DNA of 12,566 bases from an uncultured Anaerolineaceae bacterium (GTDB lineage Bacteria > Chloroflexota > Anaerolineae > Promineifilales > Promineifilaceae). A model generated the notes under the pieces. The model was not told the DNA's origin. It ran no database searches and was given only the letters and a program-made list of their open reading frames with translations. This document shows positions 6,264-12,566 of the stretch, piece by piece. The position numbers were made by a program, and so were the translations under genes. Location: the NCBI GenBank assembly GCA_937967805.1, contig CALBTC010000106.1:1-12566 (forward strand). The letters are read 5' to 3'. Within the stretch, counting starts at the first letter, position 1. Each line of letters starts with the position of its first letter.

Positions 6264-8670
6264 GATAACCGAGTGAAGATTGTTCTTTGGCAGTGATAAG
6301 GTCACTCTGTTTGCTTTTGACCAGAAAGCCAATGGCTTCATCGTTGTTGGTGCCATCCATCAGCACGTTTAAACGGTACCCTTTGCTCACCCGCGCCAAA
6401 TCGATCACTTTTAGGTAAGTCGACAATGGTTCATCGTGCGGCAGCAGTTCGGCCAGACTGTTGGGGGCCAGCTTAAAGAAGCGCCAGTTGAAGCTGGCGC
6501 CTTCTACGTGCAGCGGAATGGGCAGTGAATAGATACCGGACTCTACCAAATCCTGGAAGAAATGGGTGCCGTAGGAAAGCTCCGGTGGCTTGCCATCCTG
6601 GGCGACGCCCAGCTCGATAAGCACTTTGGTGTTGTAAATGTCGGCATAGGTTACCCGAACGCCGAGTTCCAAATTGGTGCTGCCCCACCGTCCCGGTCCA
6701 ATTAGAATAAAGCTTTCCCCTTCCAGCCGCTTGTTGAGCCGGCCTATAGCCCGGCCCAGCTCCAGCTTGGTGCTGTTGTCTGGAATCTGGCGGTATATTT
6801 CCGGGTTGACAAAGATGACGTACCGTATCTGTTCGGCACGGCCGTTGGGAATAAGGCCGCGCGAGGTAAAAAGAACGCGCTTCTGGGGCACGTCGGTGGG
6901 AATTTCCACCAGCTCCTCACTTTCACGCTGGCTGAGAGGGCGGCATTGCAGCAGGTGGAGCTTGAAGTCGGGATACGGCCGTCCCGGCAAAATCTCCACC
7001 GTAAACTCGATATCGACCGGCGTTTTGTACCCTTTTTCCAGCCGAGCCAGGGCGGTGCGCATGAGCGTGACGAATTTGCGGTCGCGCACCAGAGCATCAA
7101 ACGTTAGCACAAACCGGTCATTTTTTTCCAGACCGCCCACGGAGAGGATGCGCTGTAAATACTCTCCTTTGTCTTGGGAGGCGATGTAGCGCAGTTCGGG
7201 ATAATCCAGCCCCAGCACTTCGTCGACGGGCAGGGTGAGAAACTCGTTTTTCTCCAGGTCAACCAGATCGACGTGCCATTGGGCATACTGCCGCTGGGCG
7301 GCGGCTGTCGCTTCCGGGCGCAGTTGCGGGTGGCTAAGGGAGATCATGCGCGGATAGTCGTTATCAACCCGGTCTACCGCCCGCGTGCCAATGCCCCAAA
7401 CAATGCGCAAGAAGCCTGCTTCCCGCTCGATTTTCGGATGCCAGCGGAACGGGTTGCGGCTAAAACCTACGCCGGCGATGGTGGGCAGGAAGTAACGGCC
7501 GTAGCGCCTGCCGCGCACCCGCTGCAGCAGCACGCCCATCCGCTCATCGTAATCAATCAAGCCGTGATGCTGCCGGTACAAAATGGCATCGGGATTAATG
7601 GTGCTGGCATAAACGCGACGAATCGCATTTAGCAAATCCTGTAAATTTTCCTCTTCACTTCCCTGATTAGGACAAAAGTAGCTATTGTATTTACCGGCAA
7701 ACGAGAAGCCAAAATTGTCTTCCAGCAGACTGGATGAGCGTACAATGATGGGATCCTCGCCAAATTGCTGCAACACAACGCGGAGCTCATCCTCAATGGC
7801 CTGGGGGAACCGCCCGGCCAGATGCTCGGCCTCAATTTGCGGATGCTCCCGGCGAATCTCTTCCAGTGGCCGATATTTCTGGTTCATGTAGCTTTCCAGG
7901 TTGTTCATCAAGCGGAAGTCATAAATGACCTCACTGCCCAGAAAATAAGAGTCCGGAATCTCTACAAACTCACTAATGTCCGGGCCGCCGTCAGTGGGCT
8001 GCTGCTGCAAAATTTTCCAGGCAAGGATCATACCGGCGGCTTTGCCGCCAATCTTGCCACCGCCAATGCGCCGCCGGTAAATGTCGCGCAAATCGGCAAT
8101 GCTCAGGACGTGTTTGGCCACGGCAATAAAGCGCAGCTGATCGCTAATCATCCCCTTGATGAGCACCACTTTTATCTCTTGCAGATGATGTTTTACCTTT
8201 TCCAGTTGGTCTGGGGGCAGCGCTTCATAGAGTTCGCCCTGGCGAAACAACATTTCCCAGGGAGCGATTTCCGGGTTAAAAGTTAACTCAATGGAGTCGG
8301 TATGCCCCGGCTGGCTGTCCAGCACATCCTCAATAATGGAGTCGAGCAGGGCCAGGCTGAGGTTGCTGGCAAAATACGCATCCGTTTGATAATCACGAAT
8401 CCGGTCCTTGCGCTTTTGCCAGATGTGGGCCTGTTCCTGACCAAAAGGATCGTACAAACCTTCACGACGTTGCGACTCCAGCGCCTTGGCTTTGATTTCG
8501 GCGTTAAACTTTTCCTGGTCGATAATGCCTCGTTGGAACAGCTCTTCACGCATGCGCACGCGAATGTCGTGGGCCAGCGTAGGATACTGGGCCAGCTTGA
8601 TGTAGATATCAATGGTGGGCGTAATGCTGCGCAACGGCCGTGAGCTGCTGCCTTGTACCGGGTGAGGCAT
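6250..8670 (-). CDS. Stand-alone PEP/pyruvate-binding (PPDK_N) domain protein
   Basis: 806 residues; the ATG at 8670 is preceded by AGGGAG with a seven-base spacer. An N-terminal helical region (1-195) is followed by the ATP-grasp-like pyruvate phosphate dikinase N domain: GGGKIGGKAAGM (203-214), IIVRSSSLLEDNFGFSFAG (308-326), GVGFSRNPF (400-408), DIEFTVE (553-559) and QCRPLS (575-580). Residues 598-806 form a conserved-looking tail with GPGRWGSTNLELGVRV (658-673) and GTHFFQDLVESGIYSLPI (701-718). In PEP synthase and PPDK this domain binds ATP and PEP/pyruvate, but those enzymes need a phosphohistidine swivel domain and a PEP-utilising barrel; neither is present here. It may therefore act with a partner, phosphorylate something else, or be a sensor. 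The substrate is unknown. It is divergently placed from the HIT gene and convergent with the antiporter. Confidence 0.85.
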   Translation of the reverse strand: MPHPVQGSSSRPLRSITPTIDIYIKLAQYPTLAHDIRVRMREELFQRGIIDQEKFNAEIKAKALESQRREGLYDPFGQEQAHIWQKRKDRIRDYQTDAYFASNLSLALLDSIIEDVLDSQPGHTDSIELTFNPEIAPWEMLFRQGELYEALPPDQLEKVKHHLQEIKVVLIKGMISDQLRFIAVAKHVLSIADLRDIYRRRIGGGKIGGKAAGMILAWKILQQQPTDGGPDISEFVEIPDSYFLGSEVIYDFRLMNNLESYMNQKYRPLEEIRREHPQIEAEHLAGRFPQAIEDELRVVLQQFGEDPIIVRSSSLLEDNFGFSFAGKYNSYFCPNQGSEEENLQDLLNAIRRVYASTINPDAILYRQHHGLIDYDERMGVLLQRVRGRRYGRYFLPTIAGVGFSRNPFRWHPKIEREAGFLRIVWGIGTRAVDRVDNDYPRMISLSHPQLRPEATAAAQRQYAQWHVDLVDLEKNEFLTLPVDEVLGLDYPELRYIASQDKGEYLQRILSVGGLEKNDRFVLTFDALVRDRKFVTLMRTALARLEKGYKTPVDIEFTVEILPGRPYPDFKLHLLQCRPLSQRESEELVEIPTDVPQKRVLFTSRGLIPNGRAEQIRYVIFVNPEIYRQIPDNSTKLELGRAIGRLNKRLEGESFILIGPGRWGSTNLELGVRVTYADIYNTKVLIELGVAQDGKPPELSYGTHFFQDLVESGIYSLPIPLHVEGASFNWRFFKLAPNSLAELLPHDEPLSTYLKVIDLARVSKGYRLNVLMDGTNNDEAIGFLVKSKQSDLITAKEQSSLGYPFTK

Positions 8671-8686
8671 TTGCTTTCTCCCTGGA

Positions 8687-8748
8687 GAGACCCTAAGGGT
8701 TTGGCATTTAGAAATTCGAGTTTCTCCAAGAGAACCCCTTAGGGTCTG
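8687..8748. repeat. Inverted repeat in the leader of the PEP-binding gene
   Basis: Arms 8688-8699 (AGACCCTAAGGG) and 8736-8747 (CCCTTAGGGTCT) are perfect 12-base reverse complements. Between them lie a near-palindrome AGAAATTCGAGTTTCT (8710-8725, one mismatched pair) and a stem TTCTC-CAA-GAGAA (8722-8734). If the TATAAT at 8767-8772 is the promoter, this folds in the mRNA leader, ending four bases from the ribosome binding site (8678-8683). It could modulate translation or simply be a repeat insertion. Confidence 0.6.
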
Positions 8749-8766
8749 GTTGTTACTGTTGCCGCA

Positions 8767-8772
8767 ATTATA
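8767..8772 (-). promoter_or_regulatory. Possible -10 box (TATAAT, minus strand) of the PEP-binding gene
   Basis: Read on the minus strand, a perfect TATAAT lies 97 bases upstream of the ATG at 8670, in the 233-base divergent region. The -35 position shows no good TTGACA match. It would give a leader of about 90 bases including the inverted repeat. Confidence 0.35.
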
Positions 8773-8809
8773 CCTCAGCTTGCCTCATTACCAGATTGCG
8801 AGTAAAACC

Positions 8810-8837
8810 GAATGAAAATCCGCAAATTATACAACTT
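8810..8837 (+). repeat. Second copy of the GAATGAAAATCC repeat, upstream of the HIT gene
   Basis: 24 of 28 positions match 4294-4321. Here the reverse-complement arm that follows the first copy is absent, and instead a stretch resembling the GCG-rich repeat (CTCCGCGCCTCTGCG) follows at 8861-8875. As at the first copy, it sits within about 55 bases of a ribosome binding site on the plus strand. Confidence 0.6.
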
Positions 8838-8903
8838 GCCTCACAAATTTTGCTCTGAGCCTCCGCGCCTCTGCGTTAAATTACTTTATACGAGGAGAAT
8901 GAG

Positions 8904-9251
8904 ATGACAACAATTTTTTCCAAAATTATTGCCGGCGAAATTCCGGCAGACATTGTGTACCAGGATGATCTGGTGACGGCATTTCGGGACATCAATCCTC
9001 AAGCGCCAACGCATATTTTAATTGTGCCCAACAAGGAAATTGCAACCGTAAACGATTTAGACGAAGCGGACGAGCAGGTGGCCGGACGGCTGCTGCTGGT
9101 GGCTAAAAAGCTGGCGGCCGAAGAAGGCATTGCGGAGGATGGGTACCGCTTGCTAATTAACTGCAATGAGCACGGCGGCCAGGAGGTGTTTCACCTGCAT
9201 TTGCATTTGCTGGGGGGACGGCCGTTAGGCCCCATGTTGTCGCGACGGTAG
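8904..9251 (+). CDS. HIT family (HinT-like) nucleotide hydrolase
   Basis: 115 residues, the usual length for HinT proteins, with ribosome binding site GAGGAG at 8892-8897 and ATG at 8904. The start [20 protein letters not shown], the central [18 protein letters not shown] (29-46) and the catalytic triad [10 protein letters not shown] (H97, H99, H101) match the family. The second H is the nucleophile attacking the phosphate of purine nucleoside phosphoramidates and aminoacyl-adenylates in the family; the physiological substrate here is not known. It is a single gene, divergent from the PEP-binding gene and convergent with the LysM/M23 gene. GGACGGCCGTTAGG near its 3' end contains one of the dispersed octamers (9218-9225). 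Confidence 0.95.
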   Translation: MTTIFSKIIAGEIPADIVYQDDLVTAFRDINPQAPTHILIVPNKEIATVNDLDEADEQVAGRLLLVAKKLAAEEGIAEDGYRLLINCNEHGGQEVFHLHLHLLGGRPLGPMLSRR

Positions 9252-9252
9252 G

Positions 9253-9318
9253 GCGGTAATCGGTAATCGGTGATCAGTATTCGGTTTACCGTTTACCGCT
9301 TAAGGATGACCGATTACG
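9253..9318. repeat. GGTAATC-type repeat hairpin between convergent genes
   Basis: Arms 9253-9266 (GCGGTAATCGGTAA) and 9286-9299 (TTACCGTTTACCGC) are reverse complements at 13 of 14 positions with a 19-base loop. They consist of repeated CGGTAAT units; a further inverted unit, ACCGATTACGG, follows at 9308-9318. That last unit contains the TAA stop (9314-9316, minus strand) of the LysM/M23 gene. The placement after the HIT stop suggests a bidirectional transcription end, though no T-run follows. Confidence 0.65.
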
Positions 9319-10912
9319 GTTCAATGGCGTTGCTCTCATCGCGGCAGACGCACGCTTCGCGGCTGATGGTGCCGCGCAGCAGCAGTCCGTCGTACTCAGA
9401 GCCCAGCCCTTGCGAAATCCAGCCGGCCATGTTGAACGGAATCTGGCCATCGGCGGCGACCCAACGGCCGTTGTACGTACGGGCCACATGCAAATGCGTG
9501 CCGCTAGAAAAGCCACCTTCACAGGAAGGATGCCCCAGCCGGTCGCCCGTTTGCACCGGCGTGCCCGCCGGAATGCGGTCTCGTGTTTCCAGGTGCATGT
9601 ACGTGATGGCCCAGCCCGTGCCGGCAAAACCTTCGGCCGGGCGGTTGGGCATGTCTAAATCCACCACCACCGCGCCAAAATCGCTGCGGACCACAATGCC
9701 ATCGGCCATCGCCGTGACCCAGCTTTCTGATTGGACACAGCCGAGCTGTTCGGCCGGCGGGGCGAAGTCCAGCGCCGCCCAGGCGGAGCCGGCAGCCCAG
9801 CCGCCGTGCGGCCCGCCGGTAAAATACCAGGTTTCCTCATTGCTCCAGGGGAGCTGTAGATTGGGCTGGCGCAAATCGGCCGGCCAGAGCGGATCAACCG
9901 TGTAGGCAAAGGGATTGCCAAAAAGCTGGTTGTAGGTGGCCCAAAAGCCGTTTGGCCCCACTTCTTGCTGCCAGGTGGTGTAGGTGGCGTCATCGTGAGC
10001 GCCCAGCCAGCGCTGTACGCCGGCGGTGCCGTGGTTAATGGTGGGGGCGTAGCCCAGCCGGGTGCCATCTGTAATGGTGAACGTATTGAGGCCGCCTTCA
10101 GCACGGCCGTAAAAGCCCCAGTTGAGTTCATTGGCTGCCCAGCTTAGCTGCTCATACAGGTCCGGCTGGCTGCTGGCGCGGTAGCCCATGGGGAACTGTT
10201 CAATCACCCCTACCGGTTGGGTGATCCACCTGGCGCGGTATTCCAGGGCGGCCAGCAGCAGCCGGGGATTAACGCTGTAGCGTTGGGCCACCAGGCCCAC
10301 GATTTCTGGCCCGGCCAGCAGTTGATTTTCCACCATTTCTTCGTAATTGAGCAGATAGCTGTCGAACAGTTCCACAAACTGGCGCACGTCGAAGCCGGCG
10401 GCGGCGGGACCGTACACCAGTTCGCTGTCAGGGATTATTTTGAAATCGGGCGTTATCTGGCTGGCGCTGGTAGGCACCAGCAGCGCCTGGCCCACATAGA
10501 GCAGATTGCTGTTGTCCAGCTGGTTGATGTCTAAAAGCTGCTCTACGGTGGTGCCGTAAAGCTGAGAGATGTAGCCTAGCGTTTCGCCGACGCCGACGGT
10601 GTGGGTGGTGGTGCCACCTTCGGCGCCGCCGTGGAGGGCGACGGCCGTTTCATGCGGCGGGTCTGGCGTGGGCGTGCCAAAGTAGGTGGGTTTGGCGATG
10701 GCAATAGCAGGTGATTGCTCGGGGGTGGGTGGTGGTGCGCCGCCGCCGCTGAATGGCGTGAGCGCGGGAGTTGGCGGGGAAATGCGCGTTTGGCCTGGGG
10801 TGATGAAGACGGCCGTTTCCGGGTCAGGGCGTTCGCACCCCACTGTGAAAATAAAGAGCGTTAAAAATAGTAACGTATGTGGCCACCGCTTGCGAAGTAC
10901 AAACCTTCTCAT
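9314..10912 (-). CDS. Lipoprotein with LysM domain and C-terminal M23-type peptidase domain
   Basis: 532 residues. An N-terminal basic and hydrophobic segment (RRFVLRKRW, then LLFLTLFIF) ends in TVGC with C26 as probable lipidated cysteine, an imperfect lipobox. Residues 30-100 are a Pro/Thr/Gly-rich linker. A LysM domain (HTVGVGETLGYISQLYG to LYVGQALLVP, about 104-147) should bind peptidoglycan-like glycans. A central region (175-345) of unclear fold precedes the M23 domain (about 362-480): GGPHGGW with H369, ALDF with D382, YMHL with H440 and GTHLHVAR with H473 and H475, consistent with the zinc ligands and catalytic His of LytM-type endopeptidases. The first H and D are 13 residues apart rather than the usual four, so activity needs testing. 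I infer a cell-envelope endopeptidase or amidase activator. The start has no clear ribosome binding site. The stop lies in the neighbouring repeat. Confidence 0.85.
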   Translation of the reverse strand: MRRFVLRKRWPHTLLFLTLFIFTVGCERPDPETAVFITPGQTRISPPTPALTPFSGGGAPPPTPEQSPAIAIAKPTYFGTPTPDPPHETAVALHGGAEGGTTTHTVGVGETLGYISQLYGTTVEQLLDINQLDNSNLLYVGQALLVPTSASQITPDFKIIPDSELVYGPAAAGFDVRQFVELFDSYLLNYEEMVENQLLAGPEIVGLVAQRYSVNPRLLLAALEYRARWITQPVGVIEQFPMGYRASSQPDLYEQLSWAANELNWGFYGRAEGGLNTFTITDGTRLGYAPTINHGTAGVQRWLGAHDDATYTTWQQEVGPNGFWATYNQLFGNPFAYTVDPLWPADLRQPNLQLPWSNEETWYFTGGPHGGWAAGSAWAALDFAPPAEQLGCVQSESWVTAMADGIVVRSDFGAVVVDLDMPNRPAEGFAGTGWAITYMHLETRDRIPAGTPVQTGDRLGHPSCEGGFSSGTHLHVARTYNGRWVAADGQIPFNMAGWISQGLGSEYDGLLLRGTISREACVCRDESNAIEP

Positions 10913-10973
10913 CGGCAGGATTGTACCTCAGGAAGCTGCAAAATGGCATTTTAAGCGCGGGGACGTGATGGCA

Positions 10974-11243
10974 TTAAGCAGCTTCTGTGCGTACGTTCAC
11001 ATTGCGAGCTTCTGGCCCTTTTTCTCCCGGTACCAGGGTAAACTCTACCCGATCAAACTCATGGAGCGTTTGTGGCTCCCGATTAATGTTGGAAAAGTGA
11101 ACAAATACATCGCTGCCATTGTCACGCTTGATGAAGCCGTACCCCTTTTGGGGATCAAACCATTTGACATGGCCGGTTACTCGGGGTTCATTTGTCAACT
11201 CATCATTTAGGGTGCTTTCTGATTCTTCATTCATGTGTGCCAT
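10974..11243 (-). CDS. Cold-shock domain protein with short acidic N-terminal extension
   Basis: 89 residues. Residues 21-86 are a cold-shock domain starting VTGHVKWFDPQKGYGFI with RNP1 KGYGFI (33-38) and RNP2 VFVHF (46-50), then EKGPEARNVNV. Such proteins bind single-stranded nucleic acid and melt mRNA structure, or act in stress response, in the cytoplasm. The first 20 residues (MAHMNEESESTLNDELTNEP) are an unusual acidic extension; an alternative ATG at 11234 would shorten it by three residues. No Shine-Dalgarno precedes either ATG; the minus-strand leader instead has a pyrimidine-rich TTCTCCTTT. A possible -10 TTTATACC lies about 45-55 bases upstream. It is separated from the LysM/M23 gene by 61 bases on the same strand, so co-transcription is possible. 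Confidence 0.92.
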   Translation of the reverse strand: MAHMNEESESTLNDELTNEPRVTGHVKWFDPQKGYGFIKRDNGSDVFVHFSNINREPQTLHEFDRVEFTLVPGEKGPEARNVNVRTEAA

Positions 11244-11342
11244 AGTAAAGGAGAATGAGTCAGTTTCCCATGTACAGCGGCACAGAAGTTGGATAGAGTA
11301 AGGGTATAAATTAGGATGACTTTTCTGTGGGATGGTTTTGTG

Positions 11343-11720
11343 CTACTGCTTCTGATTGCTGCCCAGCAAAGTCTCTATTTTTAAAACCAATTGAGAAAAA
11401 TTAATCGGCTTTGTTTCAAAATCATCGCAGCCAAGCTCCAGGCTTTTATTGCGATCTTCAATAAGCGCGTGGGCTGTCAGGGCAATAATCGGGACATTTT
11501 TTATGCTTTCAATGTTTCTAATACACTGGGTTGCTTCCCAACCATCCATAATTGGCAAACTAATATCCATCAAAATGAGATCGGGCCGTTCCCTTTGGGC
11601 CAATTCAATGCCTTCCTGGCCATTGTTGGCCGCCACAACCTCGTAAGTACGCAGAAGTAATCGTTCAACCAGGATTTCCTGGATCATGGGGCTATCTTCA
11701 ACAACCAATATTTTACTCAT
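11343..11720 (-). CDS. Single-domain CheY-like response regulator
   Basis: 125 residues consisting of one complete receiver domain: E8-D9 acidic pocket, phospho-acceptor D52 (LILMDISLP), T82 in IALTAHA and K104 in ETKPIN. All expected residues are present, in contrast to the regulator at 2391. The pattern MDGWEATQCIR and the ALTAHAL motif are like receivers paired with hybrid-type kinases. There is no output domain, so it would act through protein contacts or a phosphorelay. It follows the degraded kinase and the partial kinase on the same strand (30 bases from the remnant's stop), and is probably co-transcribed with them and phosphorylated by the kinase. The spacer has only a weak AGAG ribosome binding site. 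Confidence 0.93.
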   Translation of the reverse strand: MSKILVVEDSPMIQEILVERLLLRTYEVVAANNGQEGIELAQRERPDLILMDISLPIMDGWEATQCIRNIESIKNVPIIALTAHALIEDRNKSLELGCDDFETKPINFSQLVLKIETLLGSNQKQ

Positions 11721-11750
11721 AATCAGGTCTCTTTATCTAACACAGTTTGG

Positions 11751-11998
11751 TCAAACGGCCGTTTCCGCCACGGGCAACTGCGCCGGCAGCGTGACAAAAA
11801 AAGTCCCACCTTCACCCAATTTGCTTTCCACTTCTATCGTTCCGCCCAGCATCTGGCAAAAGCGGCTGCTAATCGCCAGTCCTAAACCACTGCCACCGTG
11901 GCTCCGCGCATTTCGCGCCGCCGCCAGGTGTAGGACAGCAAAAATAGGGCAATGAGTGAGGCAATAAGGACCGGTAAAATGATCGGCGTAAATTTCAT
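11751..11998 (-). pseudogene. Remnant of a second histidine kinase: 7TM-type N-terminus fused out of frame to an ATPase C-terminus
   Basis: Two pieces lie back to back. From ATG at 11998, overlapping the upstream kinase stop as ATGA, one frame reads MKFTPIILPVLIASLIALFL then LSYTWRRREMRGATVAVV and stops at 11882-11884. It looks like the first membrane helix of a sensor kinase of the 7TM N-terminal type. In another frame, from about 11905 to 11751, follows HGGSGLGLAISSRFCQMLGG and IEVESKLGEGGTFFVTLP, the G2 box and end of a kinase ATPase domain, then AETAV and TGA. The middle (further transmembrane segments, HisKA, N and G1 boxes, well over 1 kb in a normal gene) is missing. The most direct explanation is an internal deletion with frameshift; an assembly collapse cannot be excluded. 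The C-terminal piece closely resembles the end of the neighbouring kinase. Confidence 0.7.
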
Positions 11999-12566
11999 AC
12001 GGATACGCCTTCCGTTTTTCTGGGCAAGCAGACGGTAAAGGTAGAGCCCCGGCCCAATTTGCTCTCAACAGTAATGTCACCACCCAGCATCCGGCAGTAG
12101 TGCTGGCTAATGGACAAACCCAACCCGGTGCCGCCAAACTTGCGCGACAACGAAGAATCGCCCTGGGTAAACGGTTGGAACAGGTTCTTGATTTGCTCGT
12201 TGGTTAAGCCGATGCCGGTGTCTGACACGGCAAAAGTTACGTATTTGGCATCGCAAGAGACGGTGAGCTCCACTTTGCCTGCCTCGGTAAATTTGGCGGC
12301 ATTGCTCAGCAAGTTCACCAATACCTGGTTTAACAGTGTGGGGTCGGTATGCATGGTGCCCATGTGCACGGTGCCCTTGCCAGGCAGGTAATTAATGGTT
12401 AGCGTATTGTTATTGGGAATCATCAGAGGCTGCACCACGTTATTGACGTTGTGCAACACGTCTGCAATAGAAATTTCGGCAATGCGCAAGACGACTTTGC
12501 CCGCTTCTATCTTGGACATGTCCAGGATTTCGCTGATGATGGAGAGGAGCTGGTAAGCGGCCGTTT
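11995..12566 (-). CDS. Sensor histidine kinase, C-terminal part (N-terminus outside window)
   Basis: 189 residues are visible; the frame is open at the right window edge. The visible part begins with the end of the HisKA dimerisation helix (YQLLSIISEILDMSKIEAGK), followed by the HATPase_c domain: N box DPTLLNQVLVNLLSNAAKF (about 12296-12342), G1 box VSDTGIGL (about 12205-12228), F box LFQPFTQ, and G2 box GGTGLGLSIS (about 12104-12135), finishing with GSTFTVCLPRKTEGVSV. The phospho-accepting His and any sensor domain lie off window. It phosphorylates itself from ATP and hands the phosphate to a receiver, likely the CheY-like protein at 11343-11720. Its stop overlaps the ATG of the kinase remnant (ATGA), showing the two were translationally coupled. 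Confidence 0.92.
   Translation of the reverse strand, partial: TAAYQLLSIISEILDMSKIEAGKVVLRIAEISIADVLHNVNNVVQPLMIPNNNTLTINYLPGKGTVHMGTMHTDPTLLNQVLVNLLSNAAKFTEAGKVELTVSCDAKYVTFAVSDTGIGLTNEQIKNLFQPFTQGDSSLSRKFGGTGLGLSISQHYCRMLGGDITVESKLGRGSTFTVCLPRKTEGVSV

Larger units (their letters stand above)
497..11762. repeat. Dispersed palindromic octamer ACGGCCGT, 21 exact copies
   Basis: Copies start at 497, 951, 1497, 1860, 2133, 3060, 3317, 3449, 3918, 5921, 6055, 6838, 6975, 7495, 8634, 9218, 9464, 10103, 10641, 10809 and 11755. Twenty lie in coding sequence or the kinase remnant and one (2133) is intergenic. In the genes they fall in all three codon phases: as T-A-V (10 copies, often E-T-A-V), as X-G-R (6), as R-P (4). 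One-base variants such as GCGGCCGT (331, 1754, 5320, 12558) and TCGGCCGT (4741, 5769) are also present. Several are extended to GGAAACGGCCGTTTCC or close to it (1494, 3057, 6052, 10806, 11752). The copies are single and not tandem. Confidence 0.9.

Noticed and set aside
9270..9905. Plus-strand open frame of 211 codons opposite the M23 domain
   Set aside because: It starts inside the CGGTAAT repeat, is Ser/Pro-rich and mirrors a conserved minus-strand domain.
11255..11296. Small plus-strand ORF preceded by AAAGGAG upstream of the cold-shock gene
   Set aside because: The purine run is only one or two bases from the ATG and the frame has 13 codons; nothing supports translation.

Overview
The window looks like a stretch of a chromosome from an uncultured-type Chloroflexota (Anaerolineae/Ardenticatenia-like) bacterium. 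That is inferred from the mix of genes: a tRNA nucleotidyltransferase fused to DHHA1 and CBS domains, a stand-alone PEP/pyruvate-binding protein, a LysM/M23 lipoprotein with proline-rich linker, and a NarL-type regulator. It also rests on the GC-rich coding style and the many short intergenic repeats. No marker gene fixes the taxonomy. I see no tRNA, rRNA, CRISPR array, transposase or phage gene.

Layout, left to right. (1) 3-2048 (+): 3' part of a poly(A) polymerase/CCA-adding enzyme with DHHA1 and two CBS domains. (2) 2029-2277: a nested inverted-repeat element that supplies the stop codon of that gene. (3) 2391-3080 (+): a LuxR/NarL-type regulator whose receiver has lost the phosphorylation residues. 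(4) 3272-4180 (+): a two-module YflT-like (general stress 17M) protein with a glycine-rich hydrophobic insert. (5) 4375-6225 (+): an NhaP-like cation/proton antiporter with a C-terminal TrkA-N-like domain. (6) 6250-8670 (-): a stand-alone PEP/pyruvate-binding (PPDK_N) protein, convergent with the antiporter. (7) 8904-9251 (+): a HIT hydrolase, divergent from (6). (8) 9314-10912 (-): a LysM + M23 peptidase lipoprotein. (9) 10974-11243 (-): a cold-shock protein. (10) 11343-12566 (-): a two-component cluster read leftwards, consisting of a 5'-truncated histidine kinase, a degraded second kinase joined by ATGA overlap, and a CheY-like single-domain regulator.

The genes do not form one pathway. 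They combine RNA end processing, envelope maintenance, ion homeostasis, stress/cold response and signalling, in short transcription units separated by repeat-bearing intergenic regions.

The most striking signal is not a gene. The palindromic octamer ACGGCCGT occurs 21 times in 12.6 kb, against a rough expectation below one. It lies on genes of both strands and in all three codon phases, often extended to GGAAACGGCCGTTTCC. It resembles the HIP1 palindrome of cyanobacteria in behaviour but differs in sequence. A second theme is a set of unrelated inverted repeats sitting just upstream of ribosome binding sites or overlapping stop codons.
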